From positions 31,724,838-31,788,837 of the forward strand of contig CM070561.1 in the NCBI GenBank assembly GCA_036346405.1: a stretch of DNA of 64,000 bases, written 5' to 3'. Shown piece after piece: positions 1-11,018 of this stretch. Positions within the stretch are counted from its first letter, which is position 1. The number at the start of each line of letters is the position of its first letter. The translations under genes and the position numbers were made by a program. The notes beneath the pieces are model-generated. The model did no database searches and was not told where the DNA came from. It was given only the letters and a program-made list of their open reading frames with translations. Origin of the DNA: Phyllostachys edulis. Taxonomy: Eukaryota > Streptophyta > Magnoliopsida > Poales > Poaceae.

Positions 1-1222
1 TGGCCAAGGGGCAAAACGGGTTCCCTAAACCGTGAGGGTTCTTTGGGTAGCAGTGGCACGGCGAGAGTGGTGACGAGGTGGCAGCGTTGACGATGAGAGA
101 GGCTCAGGCTCACGGCGGAAATGATGAAGCAAAAATGCTCGAGGAGAAAGGAGAGGCATACGGGGTTAGCGACGATGAGAGGGTCACAATGCAAGGCTCG
201 GGATGGACGAGGATGACCGGAGTGACGACGAGATGAGACCGGCGGCGGAGAAGAACATCAACGGCGATGGGGTATCTCGGCAACAGAGAGACAAAAAGGA
301 AGGATGGGATCAGACAAGGACGCTTGGGAACATGGCATGACGTGCACGGAAAGGCGGAAGAACTCACCGGCAAGGAGATCAAACGGAGGCGGCTCGTCCG
401 GAGATGGAGAAGTAAGGGCGACAGCGATCTGAGGTTATCCCGGGGACGGCGATAGAAGCACGACGGAGAACGCGAAAAAGTGAATCCAACGGTAGAGAAG
501 ATGTGGGCGGAGAAGCACGAACAGTGAGGAATTTCGACAATGGCAGTTTCTTTGGCAGATTCTGGCGCAACAATGACGGGAACGAGGCCGGCGGCTAGGG
601 CAAACAGAAGAGGAGGACGGGGCAGAGACTTTGATGTGGGAGGTGCACTTATAAAGGGCAGGAAAGGGAGTGTTTGGATTCGGGACGGCGGTGCTGCGTG
701 TCCAGCTCGGACACGAGCTGAGAATGGGAGGAAGAAGGAGACTAGGCGAGGCGGGTCCACTTGGTAGCGAGAGTGAAGGAGGAGGAGGGCTAGGCTAGGC
801 TGGCGTGCGGGAAAGAAAAGAAGAACGGGTTGGGCCGACGGGGAAAAGGGAAAAGGTTGGGGAAAAAGGAAAATGGAACTGGGCCGAAAGAAAAAAAAAG
901 TAGCCCGAAAGAAAAAGGTTTAAGCCCAAAGGAAAATCCGGAATTAAACTAATTTCTGAATTTTAGAAAAAGGATCAAAGCAAACCGAGTTCAAAGAAAT
1001 AGCAAATAAACTCCAAAAAATCGTTGAAAATTCCAGAAAATACTCTAGAACTCAAGGAACCCAAATAAAATAGCTTTTAGTTTAATTGAAGTTTATACTA
1101 TTCATATTAAATCGTTTTGATTTCTGAAAATTCATATTAAGCTTTTAACTTAACCAAGAAAATTCAAATGGTTATTTTTATTTTTAAATACTTCAAATGA
1201 ACTCCAAATTTGGGATGTTACA
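1..1222 (-). mobile_element. Right end of a long LTR-like element (element A), cut by the window edge
   Basis: The segment ends in GGGATGTTACA at 1222, the same terminus as the elements at 5806-10001 (ends GACGTTACA), 45268-48215 (ends GGTGTTACA) and 57813-62441 (ends GGGTTACA). Read on the minus strand this is a TGTAAC start typical of plant LTRs. A TATA-like box lies on the minus strand near 648-656 (TTTATAAGTG), about 0.57 kb inside the terminus, as in the 45268 element. The last 300 bases are A-rich, as in that element. The left end and any target duplication fall outside the window. The long minus-strand reading frame at 110-760 has no recognisable domain and is treated as chance in GC-rich sequence. 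Confidence 0.6.
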
Positions 1223-2509
1223 GCAAGGCAGGGCGATCCCGATGATGTCGACTCGACATGTTGGGGGGGGGTAATATGGATATTTTTGTTCTTTCTGAAT
1301 AGTAATACATGCATACTATTTTGAGTTTTTGGTGTACATTTATCTTTACTATTTAAAAAGAACCTATTACTGATGGTGGTTCATTCACCCCAACCCCACC
1401 TCCTCCACTTCTATCTGTCCTCCCTCCTAATTGACGCGCTGACATGCGGACCATTTGTGTCAACCTATTCCACTTCCCATCTCCCCCTTCCACCCCTTAA
1501 CAAATCTCTAACAAAAAACAGAAAAAGAAATCTATCAACGAACAAATGCAACCTCTTTAAAAACTCTATAACAAGAGAAAAAAAAACAGCAGAGCTCTAC
1601 CGGGCGCACGGCGGAGCCGAGCGGGCGGAGGCGTGATGTGGTCAAGCGCGGAGGCGGAGCCAAGGGACGTGGGTCGGGCAAGCCGACCCCAATGATGTCA
1701 ACTCGACGTGGTGTGGTATTATGATTGTTTTTTTTATCCGTAGCATAGCACAGACATTCGGCTCTAGTTTCCTATAGAAAATATTCAAACATGTTTTCAG
1801 CAATGATGTATCATTTCTTAAGATACAAGGTTGTTTGCTGATGTATACAATTGAAACTATGAAGTTAATTAGGATAGCGATACACAATATACTTCTCTTA
1901 AAGAAGAAACTCTGATTTATGCAGAGGAAAACAAGGAATGCTGCCTTTAAAAAAAGATGGTATACCATTCGAAATATTCTTGGTAAGGAAGCTACAAAGG
2001 ATTGCAATCTCTGTCCTTTACTATTGCATACGAAACAAGCCACCTTATGCCATGTTATCTACAAAATGTCAAATGTTTTATCAATTCGTTAAAGCGCATT
2101 ATTCTTTTGTCCACTTAGACATGGCCCTTCACCAAACTAAGAGGCACTGCTTCTTCAACACAAACATTGTGGAACGCCACTTGCAATTTCATCCATTGAG
2201 TCATGAATGCTACTGTCAAACCTCAATCTCTCTGAAATATTTCAAACTGCTAATCCTCCCAACCCGCCATGGCGCCATGCATGTCACAATTGATTCACAT
2301 ACACACGAATTGTGATGTACTGCACATCAGCAAACCATAACAAGGTTGGGTGATGAGATGAATTTGATTGTAAATGGGCACATCGCCCTTTATTTAATAC
2401 ATGAAAAATTAAATAATTATGACGTTTCCGCTCATGTTTATGAGAATCCTTTACATATGTAATACTCAGAGAAGGCTCTATCAGAACCGCAGCAACGCGC
2501 GGATGGTAC
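1223..2509. other. Intergenic stretch with a repeated boundary sequence
   Basis: No gene is recognised. A segment just after the LTR-like end (about 1223-1270, ATCCCGATGATGTCGACTCG) recurs imperfectly at about 1660-1715 (ACCCCAATGATGTCAACTCG). The 400 bases between them may therefore be an insertion or one unit of an old duplication. The part around 1380-1560 is pyrimidine-rich then A-rich. The frames at 1642-2043 (-) and 1938-2315 (+) have no domain that I recognise. Confidence 0.4.
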
Positions 2510-3112
2510 TACTAGTTTCACTTGATCGTGTACTCTCTTGCTTGGTTGTACTAATTTTGTAAGAATACTATGTTCCAGATAAGGCTCTAGTACAACAGAC
2601 GGAAATAAATTGAGGGGGTTAAGGCCTTGGCGGAGGCCCCTCCTCGCCCATCGCACATCAACCCCCTGAATCCAACGGCTGCGGAGGCCTCTTCCTTCCA
2701 CAATAGACGGAATATTGGCAAACGCTCGGCAGATAAAAAAATTCCCATACACCTCGTGTACTCCCAGGAATCTGATGGAACATGTGTAAGAATCACAAGA
2801 GCCGAAACTACTTTACTCGTTAGACAGGGGAGTCTGCCGCAGCAACGACTGAAGATCGATTAAGCGAAAGACACGTCCAAATTCTCCTTCGCGCCGATCG
2901 CGCTGCTTACAAAAAATCGCAGGATATTTAGTATTTGTTATCTGAAGTGCTCATTGATCCGACAAGCACATCCTCCGTCTCATCTCATCCAGTGTACAGC
3001 AAACTGTGAATACATAGCAGCATATCTGCCCTTAAAGATTCAGTTGTACTACCTTCCAGTGTACAGCAAGGCTTTTGTTTACATTGATCGTGGGATGGCA
3101 CATGAGGTACCT
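2510..3112 (+). pseudogene. Gene-deletion scar: 5' and 3' flanks of an AAE17/18 copy joined, coding region absent
   Basis: About 2510-2990 matches the upstream flank of the acyl-activating enzyme gene. Examples are ACTATGTTCCA at 2568 and 29184, CAGCAACG..TGAA near 2838 and 30211, and GAAGTGCT.AT.GATCCGACA at 2944 and 30321. From about 2997 the sequence switches to the downstream flank of the same gene: AAACTGTGAATACATA, then CAGTTGTA, then GCAAGGCTTTTGTTTACATT, matching 34783-34865. The whole 30363-34780 segment, including all 14 exons, is missing. A 14-base repeat, CCAGTGTACAGCAA, sits at the junction (about 2989) and again at about 3057 in the downstream flank, which suggests a repair event. 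No coding exon remains. The alternative, a transposon-carried flank, is less likely because both flanks keep gene order and strand. Confidence 0.8.
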
Positions 3113-4356
3113 CGCTACTACTGGTGTATCCGTGTATGTATGGGAATATGAACAGTTGTCTTGAGCAGAGCTTCTAGCGAAACCAAGTCGTGGATTCCAT
3201 TCGTCCTTGTGAAGGTGAGGACTTGCTGGAGTGACTATCTAAAAAAACCCAGATTTACGAGGAGAAAAATCCATAAACACCCTCGTAAGTCACCTGTATT
3301 TTAAATTTACCTCACATATCTCATTTTTTTTTACTTTATCATCTATAAGTTAAATTGGCTTGCAAATACCCTATAGATGGCATGTTCGCCCTCGATAGAC
3401 CATAGCATACGTTGTGGTATACCTAGGAACTCCTGCAGAGACAGCACAAAATACCTTCCACCATATTGGTAATTCTTCACTAACCCAAACACATAAAATC
3501 TATCCTTAAAAACAAAAGAACTTATCAACTAAAGGAAATGAAAATATGAATAGGTTCAAGAAACCACATAACAGATGAGCATAAGGTCATTCAGCATAGA
3601 TAGGCAATTATTTTCAGTCCAGAAAATAAAACAGGAAAAAATCATTATACTGCTCAAATCAAACAGATGATTACAGTTCGCCTTTACTCTCAGCATCCCT
3701 TTGAACAGAACAATGCATTGGTAGTTGCTATTTGCAAAACTTGGAGAAATCATACATAACTGCAATACACTGCTCAATATAAAAACTTGAAAAACTATGT
3801 TGTTATCAATACAAATAACATAGCATGATTTTGCATGCCATCTAAGCAAAAAAAAAAAAAAAAAGAAGAAGAAGAAGAAGATAACTTTGAAGTTTGCACA
3901 TTTCTGCAACAATCAACTGAAGGAGGATCTATGTAGATATCCAAATTTAAGATAGCCAAGAACAATGGATGCTTGGTTATCTTCCTTGGCATGCAAGAGA
4001 GGCTCAACAAGTGTGGCCATAGACTATGAGCTCGAAGCAAGGACAAGGCCATCAGGTGAATTTGTAGCAGTTATTTGCAAAACATGGAGAGATCACAGTA
4101 TCATAACCATTGCCATCAATAGGTTCTTATTCAAATGTCTGGAATAATTTGAATAAAAAAGGGAAATGATATAGCACGACATTTAAGCAAATGATTTGCA
4201 ACTTTCCACTGTACGAGGATCTATGTACATATACAAGATTTACACTAGTTCAAGCAGCAAAATAAGCTATGCATTTAATCAATAAAACCAACGCATGAAC
4301 TTAACACTGTACATAGCATTTAATTTCAATGTAAGTATTGCCAAACAAACCAAGAT
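3113..4356. other. AT-rich intergenic sequence with an imperfect tandem duplication and a purine tract
   Basis: No gene is seen. A poly-A plus (GAA)n tract lies at about 3847-3880. Segments around 3723-3930 and 4066-4250 are imperfect repeats of each other: ATTTGCAAAAC.TGGAGA recurs at 3730 and 4073, and GAGGATCTATGTA at 3923 and 4215. This is an old duplication with a period of about 300-345 bp. The reading frames here are short and partly made by the purine tract. Confidence 0.45.
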
Positions 4357-4367
4357 CGTGGCAGCAC

Positions 4368-4930
4368 GATTTTTTTTTGAAATAATACATTTTTTAAAAC
4401 AAATTACAAAACTAGGTTATCATCTCAAAAAATTGCAAAAATAGGTTCATGTCGCCATTTCAAATGGATAAAGTGTACTTAATTGTGTACCCTTAATTGT
4501 TGAGATAATTTCATAGCCTATAAAATTCTGAAAAAATTACACAAACAAGTTCACTATGTAAGAAGCGTTTACAAAAAATTTCATAATTTTTGGACCTCAT
4601 TTGGTATATTTAAAAATTCTACAAATAGTATACTTAAATGAATTTTAGAGACAAATTCATAATGGATAAAATTATGAAAAAATTACACAAGAAAGAACAC
4701 TCTATCTGGATACTCCACAAAAAATTTTGTAATTTTTTGAGCTTATTTTCTATATTTAAAAATTCATATATTCCTGTCACCAATTGAAATAGCGACAGGA
4801 ACCTGCCCCTAGTGTACAGGATTCCTGTCGTCATTTCAAATGGCGATAGGTTCCTGTTTTTGTAATTTTTTGAGATGATAACTTAGTTTTCTAATTTTTT
4901 TTAAAAAATGTATTATTTTAAAAAAAAATT
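4368..4930. mobile_element. MITE with ~95-bp terminal inverted repeats, probably Mutator-type
   Basis: The left end (4368-4467) and right end (4826-4930) are inverted copies for about 95 bases. Both read ATTTTTTTTT, then AATAATACATTTTTTAAAA, then TTATCATCTCAAAAAATT, then CGCCATTT.AAATG. The flanks carry a direct repeat CGTGGCAGCAC at 4357-4367 and 4931-4941. A target duplication of 9-11 bp together with long inverted repeats is the signature of Mutator-like MITEs. There is no coding capacity. Two internal segments (around 4500-4620 and 4660-4750) also resemble each other. Confidence 0.8.
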
Positions 4931-5056
4931 CGTGGCAGCACACCAAACACATCAAAGGTCGTGTGAGATTGTTAGATCTTCCAAAACAAACACGAGTCTC
5001 GCCTTTCGCGGAGGGTAGTACATCACGGCACAACCATTACTGCTGCAGAGAAGCAT

Positions 5057-5111
5057 TTAGTCATTAGTAATTCGTTATTATGGTGGTTAGTCATTGGTAA
5101 TTCGTTATTAT
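5057..5111. repeat. Short tandem duplication beside the Copia insertion site
   Basis: TTAGTCATTRGTAATTCGTT is present twice, at about 5057 and 5086, separated by GGTGG. The second copy abuts the Copia left LTR and supplies its target duplication ATTAT (5107-5111). Confidence 0.7.
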
Positions 5112-5354
5112 TGTTGAGGAATTGTCGCTAGTGAGTCTAGTCCGAACGATCACCTCATAGACAAGAGTAGAATCGCACATAAGAACACAAGAACAGAATA
5201 ATAAATTGAACACAGAGATATGAGGGGACTTCTTCTCTTCTCTTTATCTCTTCTTAAAAAGCACGCACAATGGTTTGGGGTCCCTCCCTTTATATAGTAT
5301 ACTGGGTGGATGAGTAGCCCACCATGGGCCAGGCCTGAGTCCGGTTTCTTAACA
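5112..5354 (-). repeat. 3' LTR of Copia 1
   Basis: On the minus strand it runs from TGTTAAGAAACCGG to TCCTCAACA. It is similar to the 5' LTR at 17749-17994 with scattered substitutions and a small indel. It contains a TATA-like stretch (TTTATATAGTATACTGGG on plus, near 5290). Confidence 0.88.
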
Positions 5355-5805
5355 CTCCCCCTTAGGCACTCATCTGTCATGTTCTTGTCTTATCAAAACT
5401 CCATAAAAATCTAGTGAAAAAAATTTAGAGAAAGAGTACATGAATCACATTCTGTTGTGCTGCACGATTTGCCTCATTAAAAACCTTAGCCGAGAAACTT
5501 CAGAAAAACTCGTCAAGTGAAAAAGAGTACAATCCACCCAATTTTATTTAATCCATAGGATTTATTCTTTGGGTATTCGATCTTCGTGATCAAGTTTCAA
5601 TAATGAGTTCGTGAAGATTCTTACCTTGAATTCTGCACTTCTCTAAGTCTTATCATTCCAACTCCACATATGCACCTTTCAAAGCTAGATGCTGGAAGTG
5701 ACTTAGTGAATAAATCTGCAAGATTTTCACATGACTTAGTATGCAGTACTTTAATATTGTCCATCTTTTACAATTTATGAGCATAGAAGAACTTAGGGTT
5801 GATAT
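5355..5805 (-). pseudogene. Copia 1 RNase H end and 3' untranslated region
   Basis: Translated on the minus strand, 5800-5640 gives the end of a Copia RNase H/polyprotein, including SCENLADLFTKSLP-like residues with a stop introduced. It joins in frame order to the block at 10002-10330 once the inserted 5806-10001 element is removed. The remainder to 5355 is the 3' untranslated part and polypurine tract. Direct reading supports the identity; function is lost. Confidence 0.75.
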
Positions 5806-8202
5806 TGTGACCACCTCCTCTCGGAATGCACTGGACAGGGCAATTACCGATTTTTTTTTTGTGTGTGAGCGCGCCCCGACACTACCGCACCAAGGAGCGG
5901 TAGTACCGCCTGCAGGTTCCGAGAAAGGAGGTCTGTCCGGACCTCCCAGGAGATTTTCAAAGACCTCCTAGAGGTCTTGACTGAGTGTACTGAGCTAGTC
6001 CCAGTAGGCCAAGCTAGCTCGCAAAAAACAACATAGGTGTGATCACAACCACATGGCCAAACGAAAGATGAAGCATGCAAATTAAACATTGCATTAAACA
6101 AGACCTTATAGTCAAAGCTTACTTACAGAGGTTTGCCAACTTGGGCTTGCAAAACCAACAAAGGAGAACCTTTACAACAAAAACACAAAACGCTTCCAAG
6201 CCATCCGGCAAGCCCACAGGCTATCGAGTGGAGGACGTCCTAGGCATCCGGGTCGTCAAAGAACTCTTCCTCGAAGAGGTCTGAGCATCCCTGCACTTGT
6301 TCATCTTCGACCACTGCTTTAACATAGGGCTTAAAGCCATGAGTACTTTGAATGTACTCAGCAAATCGCAGGGAATAATTATGCAAATAATATTCATGCA
6401 TTGGCTTAACAACGAGAACTGTAGGGTTAGTTGCAAAAAGCAAAGTTTGATAGTAAATAATATGTATAGATTGAAGAGCTCAATTTGAAACATTAATACA
6501 TAAGTATATTTGTTTGAAAAGAGGGGGAGTGAGCACCAACTCGCTTCCCAAGCCACTTGGGGGTGCAGGCGCACCCACAACTAGGACCTCTCCCAAGACC
6601 ACTCTGGAGTACCCACTCCAGAGCTCCCAAGACCACTTGGGGGAGGTCTGGTCGCACCCACGACCAGGACCTCTCCCAAGACCTCTCTGGAGCACCAACT
6701 CCAGAGCTCCTAAGGACCTCCCTAGGGCTTCAAGATCTCCTCTGAGCAACCACTCAAGAGCTCATTGGACCACCCTAGGGTTCCCAAGACCTTCACGACC
6801 AACCGAGGACATCACAAGCACTCAGAGCCACCCAGAATACTTGCAGACGCCCCAAGCCAGCCTTGGAACACAAATTTTGAGAAGTCTACCCCTTGCACCA
6901 TTTTCACTAGGCATGTCCATGACCAAGGACTTGGCTATTCAAATAGATTGATACTCTGCAGAGGTGTACAACTTTACCCACAATTCACGACCTCTCTAGC
7001 GGGGCGGGTTCCCGTCGGAACCCTTGCTCACTTCCGAAGGTGAGCAGTCTAGAGAGCGTGACAAGGCCTTTACAAAGCTCTGTTGTGACCTGACCTGCCT
7101 GCTAAGGTTTTGCTGTCCTAAAAAGGAACCTGGCCCCCTCTTGCGCCATGCGAATCAGCATGCACCACCACAACAGAAACAGGTCACAACATTACTAATT
7201 ATTTAGCCCAGACCATCTCTATAAAATGATCTTGTGGTTGCACTCAAGGGCCTAGATCAATAGAACACAAAGTTAAGTCCTTAATTACTGCTCAGGCAAG
7301 GCTTCCACATCCCAGTGTGCGAAGAGCACCCCCTTTATTGCACGATCACTTGCCTGAGCAAGAAAACATTTTGGGTTCACCTAGCCAAAGACCTCTCTGG
7401 TCCTGGCACACAAGATTTTAACAAAGTGGCCTCGCACCACAATCAACACAACTACGACATCCCACCATAGTTACTCAACAATGGCACCAACCATATGTTC
7501 CATAGTTCCATTAGTCAAGTTATTAGAAAAGAAATATGACTCCCAAGACCCCCGGTTCTAAGAGCAAGACTAAGCATAAACATACGGTCCCATGTTGGCA
7601 ATACCAAACAATACCAACTAAAATACCCAACCTAAGGCGTCCAAGAGGAACATGTCAACATGTCGAATACAACTGTCCAAGGAGGCATATTGATCAAGTA
7701 GGAAAATATCTACTGCCCAAACCATTTCTTATAAAAAAAATAGCCATGCATAATTAAGTAAAGCAAAATACATTTGAAAAACTAGGCTCAATATGATCAA
7801 AGGTCTGCGACTTGCCTTCGTTGAGCAGTGGTGAGCCTTCAAAAGAAACTGCTGGGTCCAAGAACTCCTCCTCAAACTCGGGATCTACACGTTCGCCAAA
7901 GAACCAAATAAGCAAACCAGCTCCAAGCAAAGAACTTAAAAGAAGACTTAAAAAGAGCTTAAACAAACTTAAACAAAAACCAAGAAGCAAGAGGTCCTGG
8001 CTGAGAGGGGAGGTCCAACCCGAAAAAGGGTGGTCCTAGAAAAGGGATCCGCAGGAACCTACAAAGAGGCCTTCTTGGCGATGAAGAGGTGATGGAGTAG
8101 CTTCAAAGAACTCCTTGGTGAGGTCCCGAATAAGGAGAACACCAAACGGGAGCAAAGAGGTTGGAAATGGGCAAAAAGGTGACAAAGGGAGGCATACCCA
8201 GG

Positions 8203-8212
8203 CTATTTATAG
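8203..8212 (-). promoter_or_regulatory. TATA box of LTR-like element B
   Basis: The minus strand reads CTATAAATAG. The surrounding sequence (GGAGGCATACCCAGG..TTATAG) aligns with the equivalent position in the element at 57813 (CTATATAAGC near 59924-59933), which supports a conserved LTR promoter. Confidence 0.6.
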
Positions 8213-8509
8213 CCGGAGCTGATGGAGAAACAACAAGGGGCTTGAGCAAAACGTGTCAATGATCGGTGGTGGACAGGACAAGGTTAGGTCAGGGTGTGCC
8301 AATAAAAGAATAAAACAAAGCACCTCAGATGTGACTGCATTTAATGTGATACAACAGCCATTAAATGCGCACAGAGTTTTGAGGTGGAAGAATTGGGAAA
8401 AAATGAGCAAGACTGACAAGTGGGGCTAGTCAAACTTAAGAAACAGAACAGTCAAAGGGGTGGTCTCAGCCGCAAAGGAGGTCTTTGCAAAAGACTAGGG
8501 GTCCTGACC

Positions 8510-8690
8510 ACAAGGAGGTCTTAAGGGCAAGAGGTCCTTAAGACACGAGGAGGTCTTGAGGACAAGAGGTCTAAAAGACACGAAGAGGTCCTGAGGACAG
8601 GAGGTCCAAAAGACACGAGGAGGCCCTGAGGACAAGAGGTCCAAAAGACACGAGGAGGCCTTGAGGACAGGAGGTATAAAAGACCTACTC
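8510..8690. repeat. Minisatellite of ~36-bp units in element B
   Basis: Units of the form GAGGTCCTGAGGACAAGAGGTC plus AAAAGACACGAG repeat about five times with substitutions. They lie upstream of the TATA box in the presumed U3. Confidence 0.75.
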
Positions 8691-8727
8691 ACAATTCACA
8701 AGAGGTCCGAGGGTCAAGATCTCTCAA

Positions 8728-8945
8728 GGGAGGTCCTAACGGTCAGATCTAACAAAGGGGAGGTCTGAACGGTTAAGATCTCCAGAGGGGAGGTCCTAAC
8801 GGTCAGATCTAACAAAGGGAAGGTCTGAACGGTTAAGATCTCCAGAGGGGAGGTCCTAACGGTCAGATCTAACAAAGGGGAGGTCTGAACGGTTAAGATC
8901 TCCAGAGGGGAGGTCCTAACGGTCAGATCTAACAAAGGGGAGGTC
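8728..8945. repeat. 60-bp tandem repeat array in element B
   Basis: An exact 60-base period runs for about 3.6 copies. Each unit has two halves, GGTCCTAACGGTCAGATCT and GGTCTGAACGGTTAAGATCT, each followed by a purine stretch. The copies are almost identical, so the array is young. The same unit forms an array in the element at 57813 (60205-60610). Confidence 0.92.
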
Positions 8946-10001
8946 CTGCGCGAGGGGAGGTCCTACGCGACCGTGAGATAAGGCGTGGTGGAGCAGGACC
9001 GTTAGATTGCAATCGGACGGGGCAAGACAATTGGGCCGTTCGGACCGAGCGAACGCTCCACAGATCGGGGCCGTCCAATATGGATCGGATGGCTCTAAAG
9101 GAGTGGGACGTTCGGATCATCCGAACATCTCAACAAGATCAAACCGTCCATCGCAAATCGAACGGTTCAAAAGTGATGAAGGTCAAAATCGAGCGAGAGG
9201 TCCGATCGGGCACAAGGGAGGTCTAAATGAACGAGGAGAGGTCCTAAAGGACACATGGAGGTCCAATTAAACGCAGAGGAGGTCCAACTGGACGAGGGGA
9301 GGTCCTAAAGGACGCGGAGATCACCCAAATTCGAATTTAAATGTTCAAGGACATTTGAAACACAAACCTGAGCTGGTCTAAGACCCAAAAAAGGAGGTCC
9401 TAGACCCACAAAGAAGGTCTGGGCAGGAGGAGATCTAGCGTAAGGGCAAACTAAGCTAAGCTTGACTATTCGGAAAACAAAATGGTTTGAAACACAAACC
9501 CAGGCAGAGAACCACGGGGTGGTTGTGACCCAAAAGAAAGGAGGTCAGAACCAAAGATAAATTCAAACAGGGAGGGAGGTTTAAACCTTAAAGAGATTCA
9601 AACCAACAAAAGAAGTCTAGTTTAAAAGAGAGGGAAAGATCCAAGCTCAGAGGAGGTCCAAAGAATCTCCAAGGTGGTCCAAAGAATCTCCAAGGAGGTC
9701 CTATGAGCACAGAGGAGATCCAGAGGACTTAGAAGATGTCCTATGAACACAGAGGAGGTCCAAAGGACTTAGAAGAAGGGCACACAGAGCACACAAAGGA
9801 AAGAGAGCTAAAACCAGAGAGCACTGGAGAACTTCAAAAGGACCAAGAACACAAACCAAAAGACTTAGTTGAGGTTTGGTTAGGTCAAGTTAAACTCCCA
9901 AATTTCCAAAATCCCAGTTAAGCTTGAGCAGGTGAATAAACCGAATGGTTCCTTTTAGCTTTGAAAACGGCAAGAACTCTTAGGAAAAATGGGACGTTAC
10001 A

Positions 10002-11018
10002 GATATGCTTTGTGAGTTGACTCTTCACATAGCCCATCTGCACTTGTGCAACACAAGCTGCATTATCTTCATAGATAATAGTGGGAATTTGCGCGGTATT
10101 TAATCCACACGACTGCTGGATGTGGTGAATCATCCGCCGAAGCCAAGAACATTATCGCAAGGCCTCGTACAGTGCTATGACTTCTGACTGGTTTGTCGAT
10201 GTTGATACAAGACTTTGCTTAGACGATTTCCATGAAATTGCAGTTCCACCACATAAGAATACATAGCCTGTTTGTGACTTGGCTGTATGCGGCTCCGACA
10301 GGTACCCAATATCTGCATAGCCAGTCATAGTTATGTCCTGGTTCTTTTTATAGAACCGACTAAGATCTTTGCTTCCTTAGAGGTATTGGAAAATGTCCTT
10401 TATTCTCTGCTAATGCCTTTTGGTAGGTTCTGCACTATACTTTGCTAATAGGTTCACGGCAAATGCAATGTCCGGTCTAGTACAGTTTGCTAAATATATG
10501 AGAGCTCCTACTATACTCAAGTACAGGAATTCTGGTCCCAGAACTTCCTCCCCCTCTTCTCTAGGTATGTACGGATCCTTGTCTTGCTGCAAAGATTTTC
10601 CAACCATTGGCACTTTCGAAGGGTACGCCTTTTTAAAGCCGAACCTTTCTAACACCTTCTGAGTGTAGGTTGACTGATGCACTAAAATCCCTTCAGGGGC
10701 ATGCTCAAGCTGCAAGACTAGGAAATATTTGGTTTTACCCAAATCTTTCAATTCGAACTCTGATTTCAGGTAAGAGCTTGCTTTCTTAATATCTTCCAGG
10801 GTCCGATGATATTCAGATCATCTACATACACTGAGATTATATAAAATCCATCCTAGGATCATCGTATAAATACACAGGAACAATCCTCATTATTCGTGTA
10901 GCCTTTCTTGTATAGAAAGTCGCTTATGCGATTATACCACATTATGCATGATTGCTTAAGTGCAGCATAACGACTTTCGAGGTTACACTTTGTCTGATTT
11001 CTATTTGCTCTGTCTTAG
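10002..11018 (-). pseudogene. Copia 1 reverse transcriptase C-terminal part and RNase H
   Basis: The minus-strand frame 10751-10410 reads MKDLGKTKYFLVLQLEH through TRPDIAFAVNLLAKYS, the standard Copia reverse transcriptase to RNase H linker. The frame ending at 10002 contains the RNase H motif IYEDNAACVAQ. Stops and shifts separate these blocks. Sequence upstream of 11018 is cut by the solo LTR and resumes at 12631. Confidence 0.85.

Larger units (their letters stand above)
5806..10001 (-). mobile_element. 4.2-kb LTR-like element (element B), probably a solo LTR, nested in Copia 1
   Basis: It begins TGTGACCACC at 5806 and ends GACGTTACA at 10001. The target duplication GATAT is perfect (5801-5805 and 10002-10006) and interrupts the Copia RNase H frame. 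A TATA box on the minus strand at 8203-8212 (CTATAAATAG) puts U3 on the right (8213-10001) and R/U5 on the left. The left half resembles the elements at 18207, 45268, 53226 and 57813. The right half is inflated by minisatellites. No gag or pol is present and no terminal direct repeats are seen, so a solo LTR of a long-LTR Ty3-type family is the best reading. A non-autonomous element with TGTRAC inverted ends is the alternative. Confidence 0.8.

Noticed and set aside
110..760. A 216-residue minus-strand frame rich in S, P, L and F
   Set aside because: It lies in a GC-rich part of an LTR-like element, overlaps other frames and has no domain.
8714..8935. Repetitive frame LDLTVRTSPLEILTVQTSP as a possible repeat protein
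   Set aside because: It is the translation of an exact 60-bp tandem repeat in a presumed LTR promoter region; a period divisible by three keeps it open by chance.
8728..8945. Regular repeats as a CRISPR array
   Set aside because: The repeats are contiguous with no unique spacers, and the sequence is a plant genome.
5806..10001. The 4.2-kb and 4.6-kb TGTRAC...GTTACA elements as DNA transposons with inverted ends
   Set aside because: Only 6 bases are inverted, the target duplication is 5 bp, and a TATA box and R/U5-like half are present, which fits LTRs better; not fully excluded.
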